Shown: positions 5,996 through 12,870 of the stretch, piece after piece | Layout of the letters: every line of letters begins with the position of its first letter | Numbering within the stretch: position 1 is the first letter of the stretch | DNA from: Clostridiales bacterium | Lineage (GTDB): Bacteria; Bacillota; Clostridia; Oscillospirales; Oscillospiraceae | Direction: 5' to 3' | Assembly: GCA_019420945.1 (NCBI GenBank) | Contig: JAHZGF010000014.1 | Location: 1-15,893, forward strand | Length of the DNA stretch: 15,893 nucleotides | Made by a program: the position numbers and the translations under genes | The notes under the pieces: model-generated | What the model was told of the DNA's origin: nothing | What the model saw: the letters and a program-made list of their open reading frames with translations, nothing else | Database searches by the model: none

Positions 5996-7331
5996 AAGGA
6001 CGCCTCCTTGCATGGTCTGGGCGCTGGGCTTCCACCGCCGCCCGGACCTTGGGGATGTCGCCCTCGATGCGGGCGCATAGCTTCAAGTCCCGGCGCAGCG
6101 CCCGCAGGTGTGTGGTGATTTGTTCGATCTCCGTCTGGATTTCCCCGCCTCCGTCTCCCCGCCGTTTCTGCCGGTATAACTGCCCGCGCCGTTCCGTGAG
6201 GGCGTCTATCTCCGCCTGTATCGCGTCATACTGCATGGAGAGCTGGGCCGCTGTCTCGATGCGGTTTTTACGGAGATAACGGAATTGCTCCTGATAGCGG
6301 TCCAGTTTCAGCAGCTCCTCCCGCATGGAGAACGCCGCCCGGTTTCCCGGACGGCGTTTCGGGTATGCCCCCAGCAGGCAGAGGTATTGGAAGCAGAGGG
6401 CTTGAAAGCCCGTGAGTTTCCTTGGGCGGCGGGGCATCCCACCCCGCACCCGATACCGGCGGCCCGGCTCCAGCAGACGGGAAAAAGTAGTGGGGGGAGT
6501 GTCCGGCGGGGCCTCGCCGGAGCGGACGGCCGCAAGCCGGGCCTGTATGTCCGCCTCGGTATAGCCGTCTTTCAGGCTGTCCAGACGGATATACCCTTTC
6601 CCACCGGGGGGAAGGATAGCGGTGTGCTTGACCCTGGGGCCGGTTTTTACCCGATACCCCATCCGCCGCAGTTGGCTGAGGAAGGACTGGTAGGTGTAGG
6701 CTTGCCGGATGGCCTCGTCCACGTCCTGACGGATCAGGTCCCGCACGGTGGCCTTGCCCTGTCTGGCCGCCTCCCACTCGGCCCGGCTCACCGGGCCGCC
6801 CAGGGGCTCACTGGGCTCAATAATGGACAGCCCGTGTTCCCGGCAGATGGCGTCTGAGGTCCCCCGGATGCCCACGCCGTCCCCGCCGTAGTAGTCCTTC
6901 AGTTGGTCCCGGTACATGGCCCCATCCACAAAGGAGACGGAATTGAAAACGATATGCGAATGTAAATGCGCTTTGTTCAAGTGGGTGGAAACGACGGCTT
7001 CATAGCGGTCTCCCAGCAGGCGCCGGGCAAACTCGACGCCCACGGCATGGGCCTGGTCCGGCGTCACCTCGCCGGGAGCGAAGGACTGGATGATGTGGTA
7101 GCCCTTTCGTTTCCGTCCCTCCTTGCCCCAGCGCCGCTTGGTGTCCATCATGTCGGCGTAAACGCTCTCCCGGTCGCAGTTGACGGCGGTCTCGAAACAG
7201 GTCTGTTCCGTTTTCTCCCGGTCCAGGGCATAGTCGATGGCGGCCTCCAGGGAGGTCTTTTCCGGGTCCTGGGTATAGCCCACGCATTTGTCCAGGCGGT
7301 TGTGAATGACTAAAATCTTGGTGTAGGCCAT
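5913..7331 (-). CDS. MOBP-type relaxase / mobilization nuclease
   Basis: The 472-residue protein has the Relaxase/Mobilization nuclease (PF03432-like) domain in its first 260 residues. A tyrosine at 19 (VGYTQDPEKT) is the likely nicking residue. GYHIIQSFAPGEVTPDQA follows at 77-94, and the metal-binding cluster STHLNKAHLHSHIVFN occupies 115-130 (His117, His124, His126, Asn130). The enzyme nicks one strand at oriT and stays bound to the 5' end. The C-terminal part (about 300-440) is helical and charged, with a coiled-coil look. The start ATG shares one base with the MobC stop (TAATG), so the two are coupled. The C-terminus reads through RRRPYEKTAPRG into an 83-base overlap with the next gene, an unusually long overlap. 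Confidence 0.92.
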   Translation of the reverse strand: MAYTKILVIHNRLDKCVGYTQDPEKTSLEAAIDYALDREKTEQTCFETAVNCDRESVYADMMDTKRRWGKEGRKRKGYHIIQSFAPGEVTPDQAHAVGVEFARRLLGDRYEAVVSTHLNKAHLHSHIVFNSVSFVDGAMYRDQLKDYYGGDGVGIRGTSDAICREHGLSIIEPSEPLGGPVSRAEWEAARQGKATVRDLIRQDVDEAIRQAYTYQSFLSQLRRMGYRVKTGPRVKHTAILPPGGKGYIRLDSLKDGYTEADIQARLAAVRSGEAPPDTPPTTFSRLLEPGRRYRVRGGMPRRPRKLTGFQALCFQYLCLLGAYPKRRPGNRAAFSMREELLKLDRYQEQFRYLRKNRIETAAQLSMQYDAIQAEIDALTERRGQLYRQKRRGDGGGEIQTEIEQITTHLRALRRDLKLCARIEGDIPKVRAAVEAQRPDHARRRPYEKTAPRGPDRHSGIDTALSAHRGREH

Positions 7332-7636
7332 TACAGCGTGTCCCGGACCAGCCGGACCGCCTGCCGGACCAGCCGCGCCGCCTCCCGTATCTCGTCCTGG
7401 GTGGCCGCGCCTCTGGCGTTGGCCTGATAAGCCAGTTGATTCACATTATTGCCGATGGCGTTCAGTTCCCGGAGCAGGGCGGCGTAGGTATCGGGAGGCC
7501 GGGGCCGGAGATTGACGCCCATAATGAGTTGGCGGAGCATGGGCTCGATCTTGAGCCCGGCGGTCCGGGCGGTCTCTGTCAGCCGGGCGTAGTGGGCGGC
7601 GTCCAGCCGCAGGGTGATGGTTTTATAGGGCTTCAT
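7331..7636 (-). CDS. mobC: MobC-family relaxosome protein
   Basis: The 101-residue protein starts with a ribbon-helix-helix-like segment (KTITLRLDAAHYARLTETARTAG). It carries the MobC-type stretch LNAIGNNVNQLAYQANARG in the middle, followed by a basic amphipathic helix. MobC proteins bind oriT, help open the DNA and support nicking by the partner relaxase. ATG 7636 overlaps the preceding stop as ATGA and has GGAGG eight bases upstream; the reading that extends to 7759 lies inside the preceding gene and is rejected. It is directly followed by the relaxase. Its C-terminus (RLVRDTL) lacks the Pro-x-Arg ending seen in its neighbours. Confidence 0.88.
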   Translation of the reverse strand: MKPYKTITLRLDAAHYARLTETARTAGLKIEPMLRQLIMGVNLRPRPPDTYAALLRELNAIGNNVNQLAYQANARGAATQDEIREAARLVRQAVRLVRDTL

Positions 7637-8214
7637 CGAACTGGGCCTCCTTTCCGGTGTTGCGGCCTCTTTGCCGGCTCCGGCGGGGGACTTTTCAAGG
7701 GGACCTCCTTGCAGTAGGCCCTCTCTCCGCAGGCGTCCTTCAGCAGATGGGCCATGCACTCGTCAAACGGGTGCCAATCCCGGTCTCCGCTCACAAGGAA
7801 ATAGTGCATATTGGTCTCCCGGTACATCAGCTTGGTCCCGCTCTGATGCGTGAGAACAACCACGCCATAAACGACCAGATCATTTGTCCCCGGATATGGC
7901 GAGATGTCTACGGCCACGTCACAAAATGGAGTGTCGTGGGCGGCAAGCACGGCTTTGATCTTCTCGGTGTTCTCGGCCTGGTGGTCCCGGAAATGCTGGA
8001 TCAGACCAATCTGTTTCCGCAGGTCGTTCAGGTAGTTCCGCTGGTCCTGGCCGATAAACAGCTTTCGTCCACTCCCGAACACGATGGAATAATCGTTATG
8101 GCCCCGGAATTTCCCCCGGCAGGGGGTTTTCTCCACATGGTAGGATGTTTCACCAAACAGGCGTTGCAGGGTCCGCTCCAGGAGCAGGGTCTCGCTCCGT
8201 TTCTCATCAATCAT
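7633..8214 (-). CDS. Unknown protein heading the mobilization operon, ends in Pro-Val-Arg
   Basis: The 193-residue soluble protein has a globular part up to about residue 165 (RGHNDYSIVFGSGRKLFIGQ, VAVDISPYPGTNDLVVYGVV, THQSGTKLMYRETNMHYFLV) of mixed alpha/beta appearance. I recognise no family. A short tail rich in Pro, Lys and Arg follows (PPPEPAKRPQHRKGGPVR), with the PVR ending found on three other proteins here. ATG 8214 has AAGGTGA ahead. It overlaps mobC (ATGA), so it belongs to the transfer operon. The leader region just upstream holds a hairpin that may be part of oriT. A role as a transfer accessory or transferred protein is inference. Confidence 0.68.
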   Translation of the reverse strand: MIDEKRSETLLLERTLQRLFGETSYHVEKTPCRGKFRGHNDYSIVFGSGRKLFIGQDQRNYLNDLRKQIGLIQHFRDHQAENTEKIKAVLAAHDTPFCDVAVDISPYPGTNDLVVYGVVVLTHQSGTKLMYRETNMHYFLVSGDRDWHPFDECMAHLLKDACGERAYCKEVPLKSPPPEPAKRPQHRKGGPVR

Positions 8215-8299
8215 CTGTTCACCTTCAGTTCAGGTATCAAATAGCGCATATCAAGAGGATATGCGTTGGTGTTGTGCGGGGGGGCTGTGCCCACGGAAA
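8215..8299. other. Leader of the mobilization operon, possible oriT region
   Basis: This gap precedes the operon that encodes MobC and the relaxase, a common place for oriT. CGCATATC (8245-8252) and GATATGCG (8258-8265) form a perfect 8-bp stem with a five-base loop. The minus strand reads TATCCTC across it, slightly like the TATCCTG seen at IncP-type nick sites. A G-rich run lies on its right. No promoter stands out. The oriT call rests on place and hairpin only. Confidence 0.3.
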
Positions 8300-8326
8300 A
8301 AAGTCCCCTCAAATTGAGGGGACTTT
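8300..8326. repeat. Palindromic repeat copy between two operons
   Basis: AAAGTCCCCTCAA, a central A and TTGAGGGGACTTT form a perfect 13-bp inverted repeat. A further AAA flanks the left side, which gives a T-run on the minus strand. It lies downstream of the accessory operon and upstream of the mobilization operon, so it probably acts as a terminator between them. Confidence 0.8.
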
Positions 8327-8343
8327 CGGCGGCGCGGGGGTAT

Positions 8344-8423
8344 CAGGGGCGGAGCCCCTGACCAGCGGCATTTTGCTGTCAAAATGCCATGCTGGCGCGG
8401 ACAGCGGCGCGAGCGCCGCTGTC
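8344..8423. repeat. Three tandem hairpins at the end of the accessory operon
   Basis: CAGGGGC/GCCCCTG (8344-8360) comes first. CCAGC-GGCATTTTG pairs with CAAAATGCC-AT-GCTGG (8362-8395), and GACAGCGGCG pairs with CGCCGCTGTC (8400-8423). The last one overlaps the stop of the gene at 8422. With the palindrome at 8300 they make four stems in 125 bases. This may be a strong transcription end, an RNA-protecting 3' structure, or a palindromic mobile remnant. Confidence 0.6.
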
Positions 8424-9288
8424 ACCGTACCGGGGCCGTTTTCCGGCGGGGCGGTTTCTTGGGCCCTTTCCGGGCGGTCTCCGGCTTTTGAACACTCTCC
8501 CGGTTTCGGTGCTGATTCAGGGGCGTGGTATGCAGCTTCTGTGCCATAGTCGGCTCCTCCTCTTGTGGTGTGTCTTGATGGCCGGAGGACAGCGGCTCCT
8601 CCAGCAGGGCCGGGTCGTCCTCCAGAAAGGAAAGCATTTCCTCCACCCGTTCTTCCAGGGAAGCCTCCACCGTATAGCCGGGGAGAAGGATGCCGTTGAC
8701 GGAGAAGCGTCTTTCCTCTCCCTTTGGGATAGGCGGGGACACCTCCGTGAACAGGTGGGCGTAGGCTTTGATCCTGCCTTGCAGGTAACGCTCCAGCTCC
8801 TCTTTTGTGGCAAACCGCTTGTCGCTCTGCCCGGCGATCTTCCAGCCGTCGCCGGTGTAGTCTGGGGTTGGATGCTGGAGCGTGTTATAATGAATATCCC
8901 AGGACAAAGTACAGTTGATAAGAGTTCCATCCGGCGTTTTATTTTCGGACACACGATACGACATTTTATAGACCATGTTGCTCAATACGTTCCAGCCGAA
9001 TTGATTGACCTTCCACTGGTTGGACGTGTGCTCCACCGGCAAGGCCCGCAGATACTCCCTGGCCTTGCGGATGGCTATGGTCTCCGCCGCCTGCTTCCGC
9101 CATTCGGCCTCGATTTCAGAGAATTTTGAGAAAATGGCTTTTTCCTGGGCCACGCTGGCCTCCTCCATGGTGGTCAATTCCTCCCGCGGCAGTTGGATCA
9201 GTTCCGCAACACGGTCCGCCTTTTTATCTGGATAGTAATGGGCGGACATTTCGATTTCCCATCCAGGGGTGATATGCGTATATGCCAT
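8422..9288 (-). CDS. Unknown accessory protein, paralogue of its neighbour, ends in Pro-Val-Arg
   Basis: The 288-residue protein has a helical N-terminal part (about 35-80, EEASVAQEKAIFSKFSEIE), a core at 75-206 and a disordered tail (about 225-288). The core (KAREYLRALPVEHTSNQW, SNMVYKMSYRV, TLSWDIHY, FTEVSPPIP, FSVNGILLPGY) matches the core of the gene just upstream in order and sequence, so the two arose by duplication. The tail is rich in Pro, Gln and Glu, then KKPPRRKTAPVR. No enzyme motif, signal or membrane helix is visible. ATG 9288 follows the preceding TAG by nine bases with a G-rich, weak binding site; Met14 is another possible start. I do not recognise a named family. Context suggests an accessory of transfer or establishment. 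Confidence 0.68.
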   Translation of the reverse strand: MAYTHITPGWEIEMSAHYYPDKKADRVAELIQLPREELTTMEEASVAQEKAIFSKFSEIEAEWRKQAAETIAIRKAREYLRALPVEHTSNQWKVNQFGWNVLSNMVYKMSYRVSENKTPDGTLINCTLSWDIHYNTLQHPTPDYTGDGWKIAGQSDKRFATKEELERYLQGRIKAYAHLFTEVSPPIPKGEERRFSVNGILLPGYTVEASLEERVEEMLSFLEDDPALLEEPLSSGHQDTPQEEEPTMAQKLHTTPLNQHRNRESVQKPETARKGPKKPPRRKTAPVR

Positions 9289-9297
9289 GCCCGCCCC

Positions 9298-10215
9298 CTA
9301 TCGCGCCATAGCCAGCCGCTTTTTATGCAGCGGCTTTTTCCTGGCGGCTGGGCGGGCGGCTTTGGCCGGAGGCGGCTCCTGTTTCCCCCTGTCCGCCGTC
9401 TGTGCCTGGACCTGGACCGGGAGGGGCGGCCCCGCCTGGGGTTTTTCCTCCGCTGGAGGGGCCGGCTCACCGGAGACGGGCTGCGCCTCCGATGGTACGG
9501 CCATATCGCCGTCCTCCAGGCAGTTCAGCAGGTCCTCCAGCGTGACCTTTTCCTTCTGCGGGACCGGGGGTTGGAGCGAATACCCTTGCAGGAGTTGGCC
9601 GTTGACACAAAACAATTCCTTTGCCTCCGCCGGGATGGGCGGGGACAGGGATTCAAAGCACGGCGCATACTGGTCGAATTTGCTCTGGATGTACTTCTGG
9701 GCCCCCTCCATGGTCTTGTACTTCTTGCTGCCCTCGTACTCAATTCGTTCCCTGGGGCTCCGGGTATAGCCCCAATACCCTTGAGACAGGCCGGGGGCCG
9801 TGTAGGACAACTCCCAGGTCAATTTCCATTCATCACCAGACTTGACGATGTTGAATGTCATTTTATAGACCAGGTTGCTGATCTCCCAGGAGCCGTCCTT
9901 GTGCCTCTGCCACTCATTGCGGGTGTGTGTGACCTCCGGCGTTTTCAGATATTCGATTGCTTTTTGCAGGAGAAGGGTCTGCGCCCCATGCTCATCCCAG
10001 GCGGTGACGGCCTTCTTCATCTCCTCAAAGACTTTCTTTTCCTCCGCCTGGCTTTCCTTTAACTGCTTTTCCAGGTCCTTGACCGGGACATTCAGGAACG
10101 GCTTGAAGTCGGCCCTGTCGCCCCGGTAGTTGATCTGCCGCCTGACCTCCAGGTAAAAGCCCTCCCGAAGATAACCTTCACTGGAGCCGATCTCATAAAA
10201 CGATTTTTTTGCCAT
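9298..10215 (-). CDS. Unknown accessory protein, first of the paralogous pair
   Basis: The 305-residue protein has a charged helical segment (about 45-80, LEKQLKESQAEEKKVFEEMKK) that may be a coiled coil. The core at 82-212 (KAIEYLKTPEVTHTRNEW, SNLVYKMTFNI, LTWELSY, ESLSPPIP, FCVNGQLLQGY) is shared with the next gene. Residues 215-305 are a Pro/Ala/Gln-rich linker ending in the basic tail PAARKKPLHKKRLAMAR. ATG 10215 is chosen because GGGAGGTGA lies eight bases ahead; a GTG at 10227 falls inside that binding site. No catalytic motif, signal peptide or membrane segment is seen. The conserved Trp, Tyr and Pro positions suggest one fold kept in both copies, while the N-termini and linkers have drifted apart. 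Confidence 0.68.
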   Translation of the reverse strand: MAKKSFYEIGSSEGYLREGFYLEVRRQINYRGDRADFKPFLNVPVKDLEKQLKESQAEEKKVFEEMKKAVTAWDEHGAQTLLLQKAIEYLKTPEVTHTRNEWQRHKDGSWEISNLVYKMTFNIVKSGDEWKLTWELSYTAPGLSQGYWGYTRSPRERIEYEGSKKYKTMEGAQKYIQSKFDQYAPCFESLSPPIPAEAKELFCVNGQLLQGYSLQPPVPQKEKVTLEDLLNCLEDGDMAVPSEAQPVSGEPAPPAEEKPQAGPPLPVQVQAQTADRGKQEPPPAKAARPAARKKPLHKKRLAMAR

Positions 10216-10231
10216 ACTGCAATTCACCTCC

Positions 10232-10828
10232 CTATCTGACCGGGCCGCTGGGCGGCGCCCGGTCCTTTTTCGGCATCCAGCCCTTTTGATACCGATGCTC
10301 CATCATGATCGTGCGGACCAGAGCCGCCTCGTTTTCCGGCAGATACCGGATGCGCCGGAGTGTCCCGTATTCCCAAAACAAATCTTCCATGGCCGCCCTG
10401 TACCGTTCCGGCTCCATAGAAAACCGCCGCCCGGAGTAAAAGACCAGTTCCACGGCTTTGGCCTCCACCGCCGTGTGTTCCAGGCGGTGGAGGTGTGCGG
10501 AAAAATCGAAGGAGCGTATATCCCCCGTGGGGCTGTCCCGGTCCCTGCCCTTGAGGATGACACAGTATGCCTCCTCTCCGGCCTCCGGGCGCTGGCTGAT
10601 CCATACCCGGTGGCCGTGGGAGCCGCGAAGGAACACATCCCGTTCCCGGACACACAGCCCTCCGCCGGAACGGGGGAGCCAGTAGAAGGTCCGCTCCTCC
10701 ATCTCGTATTCCGACACAGCCGCCTGGAGCGTCCAGAGGTCCGGGCGGAAACTTGCTGGGGTGGAGGGGGTGGTCCGGCCGCACAATCCGTCCAAAACAG
10801 GAAACAATTTAATATTTGTCTCTTTCAT
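10232..10828 (-). CDS. Unknown accessory protein, ends in Pro-Val-Arg
   Basis: The 198-residue protein starts MKETNIKLFPVLDG at ATG 10828, which overlaps the previous TGA (ATGA). It is soluble, with mixed alpha/beta character (EERTFYWLPRSGGGLCVRERDVFLRG, RVWISQRPE, AYCVILKGRDRD, VELVFYSGRRF). A helical end (RYRAAMEDLFWEYGTLRRIRYLPENEAALV region) and a short tail (MPKKDRAPPSGPVR) follow. I recognise no family. There is no own ribosome binding site of note, so coupled translation with the LPD28-like gene is likely. Possible roles are in the antirestriction or establishment set formed by its neighbours; this is position-based only. Confidence 0.65.
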   Translation of the reverse strand: MKETNIKLFPVLDGLCGRTTPSTPASFRPDLWTLQAAVSEYEMEERTFYWLPRSGGGLCVRERDVFLRGSHGHRVWISQRPEAGEEAYCVILKGRDRDSPTGDIRSFDFSAHLHRLEHTAVEAKAVELVFYSGRRFSMEPERYRAAMEDLFWEYGTLRRIRYLPENEAALVRTIMMEHRYQKGWMPKKDRAPPSGPVR

Positions 10829-11229
10829 CTTACCGGCTGCACCACCCTTGTCCGGCTGTGCCACCGCTGTTCCGGGCGCACGGCCGGGGGCGGCTGGTAG
10901 TCCGGGTCCAGGTACTTGGCCTCAAACTCAGCCGCCGTCAACCGCTCCGCACCCTGGCCCTGTACGAAGTCGCCGGGAGCCAGATCCAGATAGCCGCCGG
11001 ATGGCAGGGGGAGGGGGCTGGCGGTGAGCACGGTGCCGAAGTGCTCCACCGTGATATGCAGCCCCAGCAAGCCCGGCTGGCTCCAATCGTCCGGGTCTGT
11101 CTGCATTTCATAGAGGTGCATCCACGGGGGGAGTGTGGCGCGGTCCACCCGCCGGGTCGTAAACAGGCCGGGGACGGTCAAGATTTCCACTTCTTCCAAT
11201 CGTTCTGTGTTTGCGTTGACAAGATACAT
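10825..11229 (-). CDS. LPD28-like (large polyvalent protein-associated) domain protein
   Basis: The 134-residue protein (MYLVNANTERLEEVEIL, PGLFTTRRVDRATLP, ITVEHFGTVLTASPLPL, GGYLDLAPGDFVQGQG, ERLTAAEFEAKYL) strongly resembles the LPD28 domain proteins common in Clostridia conjugative elements; I make this match from memory. LPD domains were first described in huge polyvalent proteins thought to act when mobile DNA enters a new cell, and the biochemical role of LPD28 is not known. GGAGG lies seven bases before ATG 11229. The gene follows the DarA-like gene by 15 bases and overlaps the next gene. The C-terminus ends RVVQPVR. Confidence 0.75.
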   Translation of the reverse strand: MYLVNANTERLEEVEILTVPGLFTTRRVDRATLPPWMHLYEMQTDPDDWSQPGLLGLHITVEHFGTVLTASPLPLPSGGYLDLAPGDFVQGQGAERLTAAEFEAKYLDPDYQPPPAVRPEQRWHSRTRVVQPVR

Positions 11230-11244
11230 AAAAGCGCCTCCCTG

Positions 11245-11703
11245 TTATCTTCCCTCAATTTGAGGGGACTTTTTAGGCCGCGGGCCGCGGGTGTAAACAA
11301 AGGGATAGTCTTGGGCCAGCCGGCATTGTCTGGCCAGTTCCTCCGGGGTGACGCGCTTGCCCGCGATAAACTTACCGGGATGGACATACCGTGTCATGCG
11401 CCTGTTCTCCGGGACATGATTCCGCATCTCCCAGATACCCACCACCTGGGCCTGCTCCGCCATTGTCCGTCGCACATCCGGGTTATCCCTGGATGGCCGC
11501 AGTTCATACTGATATATTTGATCCGGGGTAAGGGGGGAACGGTAAATGACCTCCCCCCAGGCCCGGAACGCGCCGTGCTCCACGCTGGTACGCTCGTCGT
11601 AATTAAGAAATCCCGTCAGGGGGTTATCCGGGTCCTTGGGATAGGTCCCTATGTCCACGGGCCGCTGGGTGGAATAATAGCGGTAAAGCTCCTGCTGTTC
11701 CAT
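11245..11703 (-). CDS. DarA-related-type small protein (defence against restriction), tail supplied by a repeat
   Basis: The 152-residue protein begins MEQQELYRYYSTQRPVDIG, followed by NYDERTSVEHGAFRAWG and LTPDQIYQYELRPSRDNPDV. This pattern is common in Firmicutes mobile elements and often named 'defense against restriction DarA-related'. In phage P1, DarA travels with the DNA and protects it from type I restriction; whether this short relative does so is unproven. ATG 11703 with GGAG nearby is preferred, ten bases after the preceding stop; the frame to 11808 lies inside the preceding gene. The last residues KKSPQIEGR are encoded by a palindromic repeat copy at 11246-11273, so the original C-terminus has been replaced. 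It sits with the ArdC-like gene in one operon. Confidence 0.68.
   Translation of the reverse strand: MEQQELYRYYSTQRPVDIGTYPKDPDNPLTGFLNYDERTSVEHGAFRAWGEVIYRSPLTPDQIYQYELRPSRDNPDVRRTMAEQAQVVGIWEMRNHVPENRRMTRYVHPGKFIAGKRVTPEELARQCRLAQDYPFVYTRGPRPKKSPQIEGR
11246..11273. repeat. Palindromic repeat copy inside the end of a coding region
   Basis: A partly decayed copy (TCTTCCCTCAATTTGAGGGG then ACTTTTT) overlaps the last nine codons of the DarA-like gene. On the minus strand it is read in frame as K-K-S-P-Q-I-E-G-R and then a stop. Only part of the outer stem still pairs. Confidence 0.75.
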
Positions 11704-11713
11704 CGCTCCGCCC

Positions 11714-12811
11714 TCAACGCTCCGGGCCTTTTCGCGGTTTGGGCCGCCTGGCCTTTGGCTTTGGGATGGCGCGCTCCTGAACCTCCCATTGCATCCGTCT
11801 GGCGTCATACTCGCTTTTGGCAGGTCTACCGGGCTCAGGAGGAGCCATTTCGACTTGTGTAACAGCGGGTGCCGGCCTCCTGTCTTTTCTAAGCTGTTGC
11901 AGACGGACCTTTACGGACGGGCTGCACGGGGCGGGTCCCGCCTCCCTCTCCTGGGGTGGCTGCGTCATGTCCTCCTGCGGAGACAATAGGCCCTCCGCAG
12001 AAGGGGCCTCCCGCTGGACTGCGGGCTGTTCCTGCGTTTTTCCCATATTGATGGACTTATGCAGGCGTTTCATGATCTGCTGAACGGCGGAGCGAAATGC
12101 TTCCTGCTCCCCCTCCGGCAGAAGGGCCGCCTGCTCCTCCATTTGCTTTCCCAGGTCCGCCGCCTGACAATGGCGCTGGAAACAGGGCAGAAGGCCGCGG
12201 GAGAGCTCATCGACACTTTGATGGATAAAAGGCGTCAATTCTTCCTGTAAAACCGTGCGGTATTCCTGCGGCACACTCTGAAATAACTGGTTTACCCGTG
12301 CCTGCCCGTCTTGGTATGCACCGATATGGGTCTGCATCTGTTCCAGAAGGGAGCCGCCCGCCCCGATTTCCAGAGGGAGCCAGTAGCGGTCTGTCCGGCC
12401 GTCTTTCACATAGTCGATCTTCACCTTGACCGCCTGCGGCGTCCGTTCAGCCTCCCGGTACTCCTGATCCACCTGGCGTACATAATTCTCCGCTTGGGAG
12501 AGAGACATCTGTTTGCCAGTGGGAAAACGCTCATCCATGCTCTCCGTGATGGTCACAATAGGCTCGCCCTCCGGGTCCAGGCTGACCATTGGGGCCTCCG
12601 GGCCGCCTTCCGCGAAGGGCGGCTTCATCAGGTCGTCCACAGCGGCGGAAATATCGTGGGCAAATGCTTTCCACTTGTCCGCCACCGCCCGGACCGTACA
12701 AGCCCCTCGTTTGAAAAAGCCGGTGAACAGGCTGGCGCTCTCGCCCAGCAGATCCTTTACATCCTGCTTCAGATTGCCGGTAATCTCCTTCATCCGGCTG
12801 TTATGTTCCAT
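11714..12811 (-). CDS. Unknown accessory protein with PSVK motif and basic Pro-Glu-Arg tail
   Basis: The 365-residue soluble protein has several parts. Residues 1-65 are helical. A globular piece (about 85-165: VTITESMDERFPTGKQMSLS, AVKVKIDYVKDGRTDRYWLP, GGSLLEQMQTHI) resembles small domains seen in large polyvalent mobile-element proteins. A long helical region follows at 175-255. The disordered end (260-365) carries PSVKVRLQQLR (298-308) and finishes RRPKPRKGPER. The PSVKxRLxxLR motif recurs in the DUF3801 protein of the mobilization block, so both may dock on the same partner. ATG 12811 has AGGAG nine bases upstream. It lies between the ArdC-like and DarA-like genes. No catalytic motif is visible and no family name is claimed. 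Confidence 0.68.
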   Translation of the reverse strand: MEHNSRMKEITGNLKQDVKDLLGESASLFTGFFKRGACTVRAVADKWKAFAHDISAAVDDLMKPPFAEGGPEAPMVSLDPEGEPIVTITESMDERFPTGKQMSLSQAENYVRQVDQEYREAERTPQAVKVKIDYVKDGRTDRYWLPLEIGAGGSLLEQMQTHIGAYQDGQARVNQLFQSVPQEYRTVLQEELTPFIHQSVDELSRGLLPCFQRHCQAADLGKQMEEQAALLPEGEQEAFRSAVQQIMKRLHKSINMGKTQEQPAVQREAPSAEGLLSPQEDMTQPPQEREAGPAPCSPSVKVRLQQLRKDRRPAPAVTQVEMAPPEPGRPAKSEYDARRMQWEVQERAIPKPKARRPKPRKGPER

Positions 12812-12840
12812 GCTGCTTCACTCCTATCGAATGGTTTTGG

Positions 12841-12870
12841 AAATCTCCCCTCAAATTGAGGGGACTTTTG
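12841..12870. repeat. Palindromic repeat copy that provides a stop codon
   Basis: The core TCCCCTCAA-A-TTGAGGGGA (12846-12864) is a perfect 9-bp stem on one central base; the outer arms are uneven. The ArdC-like gene reads into it and stops at the TGA within the repeat (12851-12853), so its last residues (SKVPSI) are repeat-coded. Confidence 0.8.

Noticed and set aside
7636..7759. Longer N-terminus for MobC
   Set aside because: The extra 41 residues lie in the preceding gene and lack a binding site; MobC homology starts at the ATG at 7636.
10224..10784. Second minus-strand frame (186 codons) within the gene at 10232-10828
   Set aside because: It is in another frame of the better supported gene, which has ATGA coupling and the conserved tail; this one has Gly/Pro-rich shadow composition.
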